Shown: positions 25,229 to 34,620, counted from the first letter of the stretch. The stretch is DNA of 64,000 nt from Butyricicoccus pullicaecorum DSM 23266 (GCF_900167005.1 NZ_FUXW01000001.1:558001-622000); one strand, 5' to 3'. Notes: generated from the sequence alone by a model not told the origin. Translations and numbers: made by a program.

Positions 25229-25987
25229 GTGAAGATTCAGGCGGTATTTTTTGATATCGGCGGAACAATTCACGTCCAGGATGCCACACCGGAACAAGAT
25301 GTCCGATATGCTAGTCTGGTGCATGAGCTTCTGGAAGAACATGGCATAGAGGCGGGAACACCGCATGATTTACTGCAAAAGATAGACTGCGGCGCTAAAA
25401 AGTACAAAAAATATGTAGAAGAACATCTGGTAGAACTGCCGGGAGAGCAGATTTGGACAGAGTATATGCTGCCAGGTGTACCGGGATTAGAACCCATCAG
25501 TGAGCAGCTGAGTTTTCTGTTTGACCGCTGTCGCAAACAGATTACGCCGCGTAAAGGTTTGCATGAAATGCTGGAGACGCTTCAAGCACAGGGTTATCAG
25601 CTCGGAGTCATTTCTAACATTATGAGTCGGACGTTTGTGCCGCGTATTCTGGAAGAATACGGGATTGCAGAATACTTTCAGACGCTCACGCTTAGCAGTG
25701 AATGCGGTATCCGTAAGCCGCGTCGGGAAATCTTTGATCTGGCACTAAAAGAAGCTGGAGTTGACAGACAGGCTGCATGCTATGTAGGGGACACGATCTC
25801 ACGCGATGTGCGCGGTGCCCGATGGGCTGAGTGGCCGCTGATGATCCAGATTGATAATCCGCGCACCTATCATAAGGATCAGGCATTTCGGGACGCAGGA
25901 TTCGAGCCCGATGTGCGGATTCAGAATTTGATGGAAATCATTCCTATTTTGCAGGACGATCACAAAAAAAGATATCACTTGACCTAA
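25229..25987 (+). CDS. HAD-superfamily hydrolase with DxGGT motif I
   Basis: The 252-residue protein starts at GTG 25229 after AAGGAGGG. Motif I is FFDIGGTI, so the second catalytic Asp is replaced by Gly; motif II is GVISNIMS, the Lys is in RKPRREIF and motif IV is YVGDTISRDVRGA. It is the first gene of the ten-gene operon and resembles the HAD at 32850, which has the same motif I change. It probably releases phosphate from an imported compound or intermediate. Loss of the general acid suggests a substrate with a good leaving group. Confidence 0.87.
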   Translation: MKIQAVFFDIGGTIHVQDATPEQDVRYASLVHELLEEHGIEAGTPHDLLQKIDCGAKKYKKYVEEHLVELPGEQIWTEYMLPGVPGLEPISEQLSFLFDRCRKQITPRKGLHEMLETLQAQGYQLGVISNIMSRTFVPRILEEYGIAEYFQTLTLSSECGIRKPRREIFDLALKEAGVDRQAACYVGDTISRDVRGARWAEWPLMIQIDNPRTYHKDQAFRDAGFEPDVRIQNLMEIIPILQDDHKKRYHLT

Positions 25988-26020
25988 CATGTGGATCGGT
26001 CAGGAAAGGGGAGGATATTG

Positions 26021-27859
26021 ATGAGAACAAATGCGGAGATTCAAAGCTATTCAAAATCCAAACGGATCAAGAATCAGATTTTGGAGGTTGTGACCAATCC
26101 GTACAACGTTATTGTACTGATCGCGATTGCCCTTTTGACCTATCTGATTGTGCTGCCGCTGCTGGACATGATCTCAACCACCTTTGTACTGGCGCAGCGT
26201 GATGCACGCTCGGCAGGCGGCACGACCGGCGAATTCACTCTTTACTATTGGCACCGCCTGCTGGCCAGCGAGTTGACAGGTAAGCTGCTGCTCCAGCCGC
26301 TACTCAATTCGCTGCTGATCGGTGTTTGCGTTTCGGTTCTGGCGATTACGCTCGGTTCGGTGCTTGCATGGCTTATGGTTCGCACCGACCTGCCGTTTAA
26401 AAAGTTTTTCTCGCTTGCAGTTATTATCCCGTACATGATTCCTTCCTGGTGTAAGTCGCAGGCGTGGCTGACCATGTTCAAGACCGAACGTATCGGTGGC
26501 GCACCTGGATTTTTGACCAGCTTGGGTGTTAACGTTCCGGAATGGCTGGCATACGGCCCGGTCGCTATCATTTTGGTGCTTTCGCTGCACTATTACGCAT
26601 ACGCATATCTGCTGGTTTCGGCAGCGCTCAATTCGATCAACTCCGAACTTGAGGAGATGGGCGAGATTCAGGGCGCAGGCAAAATGATGATCCTGCGCAA
26701 GATCACTTTCCCGCTCGTACTGCCTGCCATGTTGTCGGCAGTCATCCTGACATTCTCCAAGGCGATTGGTACCTTTGGTGTTATCAATTACTTGGGCAAT
26801 CCGGTCAACTTTGTGACCCTGTCCAGCCAGCTCTATATGAATAACAAGTCACAGAACACCGAAACCGCGTTTGCAATGGCACTTATCCTCATTTGTATCG
26901 CATCGATTTCGGTCTTTATGAACCAGAAGTTGATCGGTTCGCGTAAATCCTACGCAACCATCGGCGGCAAGGGCGGACGCTCGACCGAAATCCGTTTGGG
27001 TATGCATAAGCCCATTATTACGATCGTACTCATTCTGTTCTTTATCGTCGGTATTATGATGCCTATTCTGCTGCTCATTCTGGAGTCCTTTATGCTCCGT
27101 GAAGGCAGCTATGCACTGTCCAACTTCACCCTGCACTATTGGATTGGTGACCCGGATCCGACCATTATGGAAGGTCTGCCTGGTATCTTTAAGAATGATG
27201 ACTTTATCAACGCACTGCTTAACTCGATCAAGCTTACCTTCGTTACCGGTATTCTCGGTACGATCTTCGGCCAGATTCTAGGCTATATCTGTGCAAAGGG
27301 TCGCGGAAAGCTGCACGGCAAAATCGTAGAACAGCTGGTATTCATCCCGTACCTGATTCCGTCGGTCGCATTCGGCGGTATCTTCCTCTCGATGTTCTCC
27401 ACGCCCCAGACCATCTTTGGTGTGACCATTATTCCGTCGCTGTATGGTACATTCGCTCTGATTTCGCTGACTTCGGTTATCAAGCACCTGCCGTTTGCAT
27501 CGCGTGCCGGTACGAGCAACATGCTCCAGATCAGCGGCGAGCTGGAAGAGGCAGCTTCCATCGTGGGCGCAGGCTTCTTCAAACGCTTTGCACGCATCGT
27601 ATTCCCGCTGTCCAAGGGCGGTTTCATTTCGGGCTTCATGCTGATCTTCGTATCGATCATGAAGGAACTCGACCTAATTATCCTGATTATGACCCCCAAG
27701 ACCACAACGCTACCGTATCTGGCATTCCAGTACGCCAACGGCAACTCGCCTCAGGCATCGGATTGCGTCGCGATTGTTATGTTCTCCATCGTATTTTTGG
27801 TTTACGCGATTGCGAACATCTTCGGTGATGCTGACCTGGCAAAGAGCATGGGCGGCTGA
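26021..27859 (+). CDS. fused two-domain ABC permease (FbpB/PhnT-like)
   Basis: The start is ATG 26021 after GGGGAGGATATTG. The 612-residue protein holds two permease modules, each with about six helices and its own ATPase-docking loop: EEMGEIQGAGKMMILRKI in the first half and EEAASIVGAGFFKRFARIVF in the second. This double permease is typical of Fe3+-, aminoethylphosphonate- and hexose-phosphate-type importers (the FbpB/AfuB group). With several phosphatases in the operon, a phosphorylated organic substrate is more likely than iron. Confidence 0.92.
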   Translation: MRTNAEIQSYSKSKRIKNQILEVVTNPYNVIVLIAIALLTYLIVLPLLDMISTTFVLAQRDARSAGGTTGEFTLYYWHRLLASELTGKLLLQPLLNSLLIGVCVSVLAITLGSVLAWLMVRTDLPFKKFFSLAVIIPYMIPSWCKSQAWLTMFKTERIGGAPGFLTSLGVNVPEWLAYGPVAIILVLSLHYYAYAYLLVSAALNSINSELEEMGEIQGAGKMMILRKITFPLVLPAMLSAVILTFSKAIGTFGVINYLGNPVNFVTLSSQLYMNNKSQNTETAFAMALILICIASISVFMNQKLIGSRKSYATIGGKGGRSTEIRLGMHKPIITIVLILFFIVGIMMPILLLILESFMLREGSYALSNFTLHYWIGDPDPTIMEGLPGIFKNDDFINALLNSIKLTFVTGILGTIFGQILGYICAKGRGKLHGKIVEQLVFIPYLIPSVAFGGIFLSMFSTPQTIFGVTIIPSLYGTFALISLTSVIKHLPFASRAGTSNMLQISGELEEAASIVGAGFFKRFARIVFPLSKGGFISGFMLIFVSIMKELDLIILIMTPKTTTLPYLAFQYANGNSPQASDCVAIVMFSIVFLVYAIANIFGDADLAKSMGG

Positions 27860-27915
27860 TGACCGGACACAAGTACAATGACAGGCAGAAATAGAAATGA
27901 GGGAGTGTAACGATT

Positions 27916-29037
27916 ATGAGCAAGATTGAACTGCGGCATATTGATAAATATTACGGTAAAAACCATATTTTGAAGGACGTTAACCTGACGATCGAAGACG
28001 GCGATTTCATGACATTGCTCGGCCCGTCCGGCTGCGGCAAAACAACTACGCTGCGTGTTGTTTCCGGCTTGGAAAAGCCGCAGGGCGGTACCATTCACAT
28101 TGACGGCAAGGAGATCGTCAACGCTGCCGAGGCACATTTCGCACCGCCGAGCGAACGCGGACTGAATCTGGTATTCCAGTCCTACGCACTCTGGCCGCAC
28201 ATGACCGTGCGTGAGAACATCTCGTTTGGCCTGAAAATTCAGAAGCTGTCGAAGGAAGAGCAGGAAAAGCGTGTACAGTCGGCACTGAAGCGTATGCAGA
28301 TTGCGCAGTACATCGACCGCTATCCCTCTGAACTGTCCGGTGGTCAGCAGCAGCGCGTCGCCATCGCCCGTGCGATTGCCTCTGAACCTCACCTGCTGCT
28401 GCTCGATGAGCCGCTGTCCAACCTGGATGCCAAGCTTCGTGTAGACATGCGCAGCGAGCTCAAACGTCTGCACACCGAGACCGGCACGACTATGATCTAC
28501 GTTACGCATGACCAGACCGAGGCACTGACCATGTCGACCAAGATCGCGATTTTCCGCGAGGGCGTCATTGTCCAGATCGCGCCGCCACTCGAGCTGTATA
28601 ACAACCCGTGCAATCTGTATGTTGCGGATTTCATCGGCAATCCGCGTATTAACTTTGTACAGGCGCAGGCGGAATACGACACAAAGGGCATGCGCGTGCA
28701 TGGCCCGCTGGGTGACATGACCTTCTCGCGTGAGGACATGACAGAGGATGCACCGACGAGCGGAAGCGGTGCGGTGGTCCTGGGTATTCGTCCTGAGCAG
28801 CTGTGCATCAATACCGCACGGCTGTCACCCTCGGATATTGAGGCACATATTTACACCTCCATGCCGGCAGGTTCCGAGACCCTGATTACGGTCAAGAAGG
28901 ATGATACAACGATGGTCATCAAGGCGCTGGGCATCACTCATTACAACCCCGACCAGACCGTCTATGTCGCACTGGATACCAAGAAGATCAACGTCTTTGA
29001 CAAACAGAGTGAAAGACTGGTCAAGTATTCCCGTTGA
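27916..29037 (+). CDS. ABC transporter ATP-binding protein
   Basis: The 373-residue ATPase has Walker A GPSGCGKTT, Q-loop VFQSYALWPHMT, signature LSGGQQQRVAIARA, Walker B LLLLDEP and the switch VTHDQTEAL. A C-terminal TOBE-type regulatory domain follows residue 240 (VVLGIRPEQL). It pairs with the fused permease and the lipoprotein at 29092. Confidence 0.95.
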   Translation: MSKIELRHIDKYYGKNHILKDVNLTIEDGDFMTLLGPSGCGKTTTLRVVSGLEKPQGGTIHIDGKEIVNAAEAHFAPPSERGLNLVFQSYALWPHMTVRENISFGLKIQKLSKEEQEKRVQSALKRMQIAQYIDRYPSELSGGQQQRVAIARAIASEPHLLLLDEPLSNLDAKLRVDMRSELKRLHTETGTTMIYVTHDQTEALTMSTKIAIFREGVIVQIAPPLELYNNPCNLYVADFIGNPRINFVQAQAEYDTKGMRVHGPLGDMTFSREDMTEDAPTSGSGAVVLGIRPEQLCINTARLSPSDIEAHIYTSMPAGSETLITVKKDDTTMVIKALGITHYNPDQTVYVALDTKKINVFDKQSERLVKYSR

Positions 29038-29091
29038 GTCATAATTTAGAAACCATATAACCTGATACGCAGAAAAAAGGAGGAAAAATCA

Positions 29092-30285
29092 ATGTTGCAG
29101 CATAAACGATGGATTTCCGCAGCGTTAGCAGCCGTTATGACCTTGTCTCTGACCGCGTGCGGCGGCAAGACCGAGACGGCAGAGGTCAATGAGAACGGTG
29201 AGACCGAATGGGAGGCCAATGCCGATATCTTCAACATGGATCAGACCGAAGAAGAGCTCTATGAGCTGGCCAAGCAGGAGGGCAAGGTCACCTTCTACTC
29301 GATTTCCTCGCGCTGCACTAAGATTGCCGAGGCATTCGAAGCTAAGTATCCGGGAATCGAGTGTGAATCCTTCGATATCTCTACCAATGAGCTGCTTGAG
29401 AAGGTGACCCGTGAACACGAGGCCGGACAGCACACCGCAGATGTCGTGCATATCAAGGATCAGGATGGTTCGCTGTGGAATGAGTACGTACAGAACAAGG
29501 TCTTCTACAACTACTTGCCGACCGAAATTGCAGCGCATATCGATCCGGTGTATACCGAGACGCAGGTCCCGCTGTACATTGAACTGACCCAGCTGTTCTA
29601 TAATTCGGAAGCTTACCCGGACGGTGCCCCCATCAGTAATATCTGGGAGATCACACAGCCCGAATGGAAGGGACGCATTATGATGCAGAACCCGCTCGAC
29701 AACGTATCCTGGGGTTCCTGGATCACTGGTTTCTGCACGGGAGATGTACCCGATCAGCTGGCAGTGGCATATAAGGAACTGACGGGCGAAGAACTGACCC
29801 TGAGTGAGGGCTGTGAGAATGCTGGCTATGAGTTCCTCAAACGCCTGCACGATAATGAACCGATTTTCACCTCGTCTTCGGATGAGATTGCCGAGGCAGT
29901 CGGTACCAAGGGACAGACCAATCCGCCGATCGGCTTCTGTGCATCGTCCAAGCTGCGCAAGAATATCGATAACGACTGGTGCCTGGCACCCATCAACCTG
30001 TATCCGACGACTGGTATCCCGGCTATCAACACTCTGTACGTTGTAGAAGGCTGCGAGCATCCGAACGCTGCCAAGCTGCTCATTCGCTTCATGTTGGGCG
30101 GCACCGACGGCGATTTGAGCGGCTATGAACCCTTTAATACCTTGGGCGGCTGGCCGGTTCGCGACGATATTGAACCCGCAGAAGGCTCGACTCCGTACGA
30201 GGAGCTGAATGTCTCGGCGTTCGATCCGGTTGCAATTTACGACAATATCAACGTTGTCCGTGATTTCTGGACACTGCTTGGATAA
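29092..30285 (+). CDS. ABC transporter substrate-binding lipoprotein (Fe3+/phosphonate/hexose-phosphate class)
   Basis: The 397-residue product begins with a lipoprotein signal ending in lipobox LTAC, and AAAAGGAGG precedes the ATG. The mature protein belongs to the type II binding-protein group that includes FbpA, AfuA and aminoethylphosphonate receptors (AKQEGKVTFYSISSRCTKIAEAF split as AKQEGKVTFYS and RCTKIAEAFEAKYPG; later ELTQLFYNSEAYPDGAPISN). It lacks an obvious FbpA tyrosine pair for iron. A phosphate-ester ligand is inferred from the HAD, EEP and PHP genes in the same operon. Confidence 0.92.
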   Translation: MLQHKRWISAALAAVMTLSLTACGGKTETAEVNENGETEWEANADIFNMDQTEEELYELAKQEGKVTFYSISSRCTKIAEAFEAKYPGIECESFDISTNELLEKVTREHEAGQHTADVVHIKDQDGSLWNEYVQNKVFYNYLPTEIAAHIDPVYTETQVPLYIELTQLFYNSEAYPDGAPISNIWEITQPEWKGRIMMQNPLDNVSWGSWITGFCTGDVPDQLAVAYKELTGEELTLSEGCENAGYEFLKRLHDNEPIFTSSSDEIAEAVGTKGQTNPPIGFCASSKLRKNIDNDWCLAPINLYPTTGIPAINTLYVVEGCEHPNAAKLLIRFMLGGTDGDLSGYEPFNTLGGWPVRDDIEPAEGSTPYEELNVSAFDPVAIYDNINVVRDFWTLLG

Positions 30286-30334
30286 AAAGTAAGCAGAGGG
30301 ACGGACAAGATCACTGCAAGGGAGGAGACACAAA

Positions 30335-30772
30335 ATGAGTCTGTTTTTCACAAAGGAAGGTAAGCGCAAGAGCCCGCGCATCCTGTCCTATTTCTTCGGT
30401 GCGCTGCTGTTTGCGGTGATCTTTGGCTTAGCCTATGCGCTGCTGACTGTCCCGCTGCAATCTTTACCCATTCAAAACCAAACCATTCTGACTGCGGTAC
30501 AAATTGTTCTGATTGCCCTTGTAGGGACCCTGTGCTGCTGCCTGCTGTTTTTCCTGCGGGATAAGCGCATCGTACCGTACAGCTTTGCCGGACTTGCCGT
30601 TCTGGTTATGATGTTTTACGTTGCCGCACTGGCACTTGATTCCGCCGCGCGTGTGAACATGATTTATCTGGTGTCGCTTTATGGATTGGGGCCTGCGGTG
30701 CTCGGCAATCTGATCAGCTGGAGCATTTATCACAGACTCAGCCGCCGCAAGCAGACGAACATGTGGGGATAA
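30335..30772 (+). CDS. small membrane protein in the ABC operon
   Basis: The 145-residue protein starts after GGGAGGAGACAC and has four hydrophobic segments (about residues 18-40, 52-68, 78-98 and 105-128) with short basic loops and a basic C-terminal tail. I do not recognise it. It sits between the binding-protein gene and the LacI gene, with the next SD sequence overlapping its end, so it is part of the operon. It may be an accessory to the transporter. Confidence 0.65.
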   Translation: MSLFFTKEGKRKSPRILSYFFGALLFAVIFGLAYALLTVPLQSLPIQNQTILTAVQIVLIALVGTLCCCLLFFLRDKRIVPYSFAGLAVLVMMFYVAALALDSAARVNMIYLVSLYGLGPAVLGNLISWSIYHRLSRRKQTNMWG

Positions 30773-30785
30773 GGAGGGCGATGGC

Positions 30786-31787
30786 ATGAAACGGGTGACA
30801 CTCAAGGACGTTGCCGCCCGCGCGGGTGTCAGCTTTTCTACAGTATCCCGTGCACTCAATGATCGTCCGGAGATCAGTGCGCAGACTAAGGCACAGGTCA
30901 ACGCGGCGTGCAAGGAACTGGGATATATACCCAATATTGCGGCACGCGGACTGGTCAGACGGGAAACGCGAACGATTGGACTTTTGGTACCGGATATTTC
31001 AAATGATTATTTTGCCGGTGTCGCCCTGGCGGTCGAGGAGACCGCCAGGGAAAACGGCTATCGTGTACTGGTATGCAGTTCGCTGCGTGATCCGGTGCGA
31101 GAATCTGAAGCCTTGGACGGCTTGCTGTCTCAACAGGTAGATGGTGTGATCTTGGCTCCGGTTTCGGTCACTTCAGCACGGCAGCTAGAGCAGATGCTGC
31201 AAAGTGTCCCGCATATTTATCTGGGCAATAATCATAGTGACACATGCAGCTATGTCGTAGTCGACAATAAGCGCGGCGCGTATGAGGCGACACGGTATCT
31301 GTTGTGTTTAGGGCATCGCAATATCCTGTTTTTGGGTGGACATACCGATTCATTGACGCGGCAATATCGCGTGCGGGGATTTCGCAAAGCGATGGAGGAG
31401 ACAGCCGATACGAAAGCACAGGAATTGGTCGAGTGTAATAGTGCTCAGCAGACCGATCGTATGATCGAACATCTTCTGCGCGAAAAAGATCTGCCCGATG
31501 CGATTTTTGCTTACTCTGACCGGATTGCCCTGAGGGTTTTGCAGGCGGCGGATGAGTGCGGAATTGCAATTCCCGATCAGCTGTCATTGATGGGGTTTGA
31601 TAACATTTCGTATGCCGATCTGCCGCGCATCAACCTGACCACGGTCTCGCAGCATAAAGGTCGTATTGGCCATACGGCAGTTTTGCGGCTGCTGGCACAG
31701 ATTGGGGGCAGTACCGAACAGACGGTGGATGTGCTCAAACCAGAGTTGATGATTCGTGGCACTTGCCGGGCGCGTTCGGTGCGCTGA
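30786..31787 (+). CDS. LacI family transcriptional regulator inside the ABC operon
   Basis: The 333-residue regulator starts at ATG 30786, 7 bases after AAGGAGG. The HTH reads MKRVTLKDVAARAGVSFSTV then SRALNDRPEIS, nearly matching the protein at 22970, and the effector domain includes GLLVPDISNDYFAGVALAVE. It probably controls its own operon through GGAAACGTTTAC at 25186, shared or in competition with the other LacI protein. Confidence 0.92.
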   Translation: MKRVTLKDVAARAGVSFSTVSRALNDRPEISAQTKAQVNAACKELGYIPNIAARGLVRRETRTIGLLVPDISNDYFAGVALAVEETARENGYRVLVCSSLRDPVRESEALDGLLSQQVDGVILAPVSVTSARQLEQMLQSVPHIYLGNNHSDTCSYVVVDNKRGAYEATRYLLCLGHRNILFLGGHTDSLTRQYRVRGFRKAMEETADTKAQELVECNSAQQTDRMIEHLLREKDLPDAIFAYSDRIALRVLQAADECGIAIPDQLSLMGFDNISYADLPRINLTTVSQHKGRIGHTAVLRLLAQIGGSTEQTVDVLKPELMIRGTCRARSVR

Positions 31788-31797
31788 AAGGCGGAAA

Positions 31798-32832
31798 ATG
31801 TACATGGAAAAATTGGAATTTCAAAAGAGAATTGCACTGGGAAAAAGGCTTGCGCAGCAATCGCAGGCGCAGATTATGTCAGAGATATCCCAGTTCACAC
31901 ACACAGAACATATTGACGGGCCAGCTTACCATCCAACGCCTGATCGGATGCTGTATGCGGCGGTATTTAATCTGGAACGCGGCACATACGCAGATGCATG
32001 CGCGGATTTTTTGCTGGACTGTCCGGATTGCCGACCGGTCGATCTGATTTTTGCCAATGAACTCGATGACGGATGTATCCGGTCGGGCGGTGGAAATACC
32101 ACCAGAGTGCTGGCTGAGCGGCTGGGCATGCACGCGGTATTTGGATTGGAATTCGTCGAGCTCAGCGCCGGAGCTGAGGAGAAAGGATTCCATGGCAATG
32201 CGTTGCTGTCCCGCTGGCCGATTGTGTGGTCGGAGGTGCTGCGCTTACCCGAGGCATATAATTGGTATTTCGACCGGCAGACCCGGATCGGTGGCCGGTG
32301 TGCGGTTTTTGCACGACTGGACTTAGGAGATCGTGAGATCGGCGCAGTATCGGTACATCTGGAAAACCGGACGGACGGTATCGGACGGCGGGAGCAGATG
32401 CAGGCGGTCCTCAAGCATGCCGCCCAGGTATTTGACGGCCTGCCCGTCATCATTGGCGGCGATCTCAATACAAACACCTTTGACGGACGGGACACCGATA
32501 TGATTCGGCTGCTTGCGGACGATCCGGAAATTTACCGCAGCCATCTGAAAGAGATGACCGAGCGGGAGCCGCTGTTTGACGCGGCGCGTATTGCCGGTTA
32601 TGCATGGCAGCCGGCCAGTGCAATGACGCGGCGCAAGCCGCTGCCCGATGGTCGGACATTAGAATTGCAGCTGGATTGGATTTTGTACCGCGGGGTGCAG
32701 CTCGCAGACAGTCGGGTTGCATCTACCCGTGCAGACGATTGGACGTTCACGCGGGAAGGGGAAGCACTCAAACGATTTTCTGGACAGCAATTGAGCGACC
32801 ACAATGTCGTTTGGGCCAAGCTGTATATTTAG
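31798..32832 (+). CDS. endonuclease/exonuclease/phosphatase (EEP) superfamily hydrolase
   Basis: From ATG 31798 the protein has 344 residues, 10 bases after the LacI stop; a second ATG at 31804 is possible. EEP motifs are present: a Glu in FANELDDGC, HLENRT for the first His, GGDLNTNTF and the terminal SDHNVVWAKL. The fold covers DNA nucleases, inositol polyphosphate phosphatases and sphingomyelinases. It lacks a signal peptide. Between an importer and phosphatases, it more likely splits a phosphodiester or phosphomonoester than DNA. Confidence 0.87.
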   Translation: MYMEKLEFQKRIALGKRLAQQSQAQIMSEISQFTHTEHIDGPAYHPTPDRMLYAAVFNLERGTYADACADFLLDCPDCRPVDLIFANELDDGCIRSGGGNTTRVLAERLGMHAVFGLEFVELSAGAEEKGFHGNALLSRWPIVWSEVLRLPEAYNWYFDRQTRIGGRCAVFARLDLGDREIGAVSVHLENRTDGIGRREQMQAVLKHAAQVFDGLPVIIGGDLNTNTFDGRDTDMIRLLADDPEIYRSHLKEMTEREPLFDAARIAGYAWQPASAMTRRKPLPDGRTLELQLDWILYRGVQLADSRVASTRADDWTFTREGEALKRFSGQQLSDHNVVWAKLYI

Positions 32833-32849
32833 AAAAAAGGAGGGATCAC

Positions 32850-33605
32850 ATGCTGGACACGGTACAATTTGACATGGGCGGCACGCTGGAAGATATCTGG
32901 TACAACGAGGAAACGGCCGAGCGGGCCGCACGTGGCTTGCTCGATCTGTTGGAACAACATGGACTGACCGTATCATGCGGACAGTCGGTGTTCTGGGAAC
33001 AGGTTCAGCAGGGGGTCAGTCGATATAAAGCGTGGAGCGAAGGCGCAGCGCTGGAAAAAAAACCGGAGGAAATTTGGCCGATGTATTATCTGGCCAGTCT
33101 GGGACTGTCGGATGAAAAAGTGGGAGAAATTGCCGAGGAACTGGCAGATTTCTGGGAAGTGACCTATTATCACCGTGAGCTGCGTCCAGGCGTTCGGGAA
33201 ACCCTGGAAGCGCTCAAGACACGGGGATATAAATTAGGCGTGATTTCCAACACGGCATCATTGTATTCGGTTTTTAATGTGCTTGAGCATTATGGTATTC
33301 GCGATTATTTTCAGGATGTTACGTTGTCGAGTGTGACTGGCTATCGCAAACCGCATCCGGGAATTTTTCAGATTTCCTTGCGGCAGATGCAGAGCAAGCC
33401 GGAAAACTGCGTTTATGTGGGCGATACCCGCTCACGTGATATCATGGGCGCAAAGCGGGCTGGCTTTGGGCTTGCCGTGCAGATCGGCTCGGCACTGACC
33501 GCGCAGAAGGACATATCAACCGACCCATATTGGCAGCCGGATGCACGGATCACATCCATCCCTGAGCTGCTTGATGTGCTTGCCGCACGTGATGATGCCC
33601 TGTAA
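32850..33605 (+). CDS. HAD-superfamily hydrolase with DxGGT motif I (second copy)
   Basis: The start ATG 32850 follows AAGGAGGG and gives 251 residues. Motif I is QFDMGGTLED, motif II GVISNTAS, the Lys lies in YRKPHPGIF, and motif IV is YVGDTRSRDIMGA. The sequence is clearly related to the HAD at 25229 of the same operon, and both have Gly where the second Asp of motif I should be. They may act on successive intermediates, or one may be a diverged duplicate. Confidence 0.87.
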   Translation: MLDTVQFDMGGTLEDIWYNEETAERAARGLLDLLEQHGLTVSCGQSVFWEQVQQGVSRYKAWSEGAALEKKPEEIWPMYYLASLGLSDEKVGEIAEELADFWEVTYYHRELRPGVRETLEALKTRGYKLGVISNTASLYSVFNVLEHYGIRDYFQDVTLSSVTGYRKPHPGIFQISLRQMQSKPENCVYVGDTRSRDIMGAKRAGFGLAVQIGSALTAQKDISTDPYWQPDARITSIPELLDVLAARDDAL

Positions 33606-33629
33606 GCAAAATTCCGGAGGTGATCGACA

Positions 33630-34301
33630 TTGTACAAGATAGAGACGCACCTGCACACGACTTATATCAGTCATTGCGGATGGCTGGGTGCACAGGCGAT
33701 TATAAAAGCTTATGCCGCAGCGGGCTATGCGGCGATCTGCGTGACCGACCATTACAACCGCGAATGTTTTGACTATGCAGAAATCGACCTGACCACACCG
33801 GGCAGCAAGACCGAAGATTTTCTGCTTGGATATCGACGGCTGAAACGTGAAGCTGAACGCTATGGCATCCGGGTATATGAGGGTGCGGAGCTTCGCTTTG
33901 ATGAATCGGACAATGATTATCTGCTGTATGGTTTTCACCATGCACTGCTCGCCGATCCTGATGCCGTCATGCGGGGTGGATTGGAACGTTTTGTACCGGC
34001 CTATCGTGCAGACGGTGCATTGCTTGTGCAGGCGCATCCGTTCCGGAAAAAATGTAGTCCGGCACCGGCCGCGTGGCTGGACGGAATAGAAGTGTTGAAC
34101 CTGAACCCGCGACATGATAGCAGAAATGATTTAGCACTAGAATATGCGCAGGCCAACCGATTGATTATGACATCGGGGTCGGACTGTCATAGACCGGGCG
34201 ATGAGGCAAAAGGCGGTATTTTGTCCGATACGCTGCCCGAGGACAGCTTTGCCTTCGCCCAGCTGCTCAGATCGGGAAAATATTCACTCATAAAACCCTG
34301 A
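33630..34301 (+). CDS. PHP-domain phosphoesterase, TTG start
   Basis: The 223-residue protein begins at TTG 33630, supported by CCGGAGGTG 7 bases upstream. The PHP pattern is complete in outline: ETHLHTTYISHCGW, CVTDHYNRE, EGAELRFDE, VQAHPFR and a late GSDCHRPGD. The enzyme should use a metal cluster to hydrolyse a phosphoester. It closes the ten-gene operon; a 3' structured stretch and terminator follow. Confidence 0.87.
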   Translation: MYKIETHLHTTYISHCGWLGAQAIIKAYAAAGYAAICVTDHYNRECFDYAEIDLTTPGSKTEDFLLGYRRLKREAERYGIRVYEGAELRFDESDNDYLLYGFHHALLADPDAVMRGGLERFVPAYRADGALLVQAHPFRKKCSPAPAAWLDGIEVLNLNPRHDSRNDLALEYAQANRLIMTSGSDCHRPGDEAKGGILSDTLPEDSFAFAQLLRSGKYSLIKP

Positions 34302-34332
34302 CAAACTTTTCTCTCTTCTCTTCACACCGGAT

Positions 34333-34413
34333 TGGTATGCCCTGCCGAGCAAAAGGCACACCATAATTTGGGATATTTGGTTTTGCGGAAAAACGGTGTC
34401 CGCGGGCATACCA
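34333..34413 (+). ncRNA. candidate structured 3' region or small RNA
   Basis: TGGTATGCCC (34333-34342) pairs perfectly with GGGCATACCA (34404-34413), and within it ACACC (34358-34362) can pair with GGTGT (34395-34399). This nested fold lies just before the operon terminator. It may be a stable 3' UTR or a processed RNA. No promoter of its own is visible and I recognise no family. Confidence 0.4.
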
Positions 34414-34430
34414 TCCATCCGGGAATATGC

Positions 34431-34467
34431 AAAAAAGCGTTCGAGCCTATGGCTTGAACGCTTTTTT
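34431..34467 (+). terminator. terminator of the ten-gene ABC operon
   Basis: AAAAAAGCGTTCGAGCC (34431-34447) pairs with GGCTTGAACGCTTTTTT (34451-34467), one G-T wobble and a 3-base loop. Confidence 0.93.
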
Positions 34468-34571
34468 GATGTTCCTTTCTTGTGATAGAATCGGAATGAA
34501 AATCCTATTTAGTCGTATCATTAGATTTAGAAAAGTATGCGAACATAAACAGAGCGTGCGAGATAATAGAT

Positions 34572-34602
34572 AAAAGAAAACAGCCGCGTCAAGCGGCTGT
34601 TT
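34572..34602 (-). terminator. terminator of the M20 peptidase gene
   Basis: AAACAGCCGC (34578-34587) pairs with GCGGCTGTTT (34593-34602). On the minus strand the stem ends in TTTTCTTTTA. The stretch 34468-34571 has no other feature that I can support. Confidence 0.9.
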
Positions 34603-34620
34603 CTTATATCTATGAAATTG

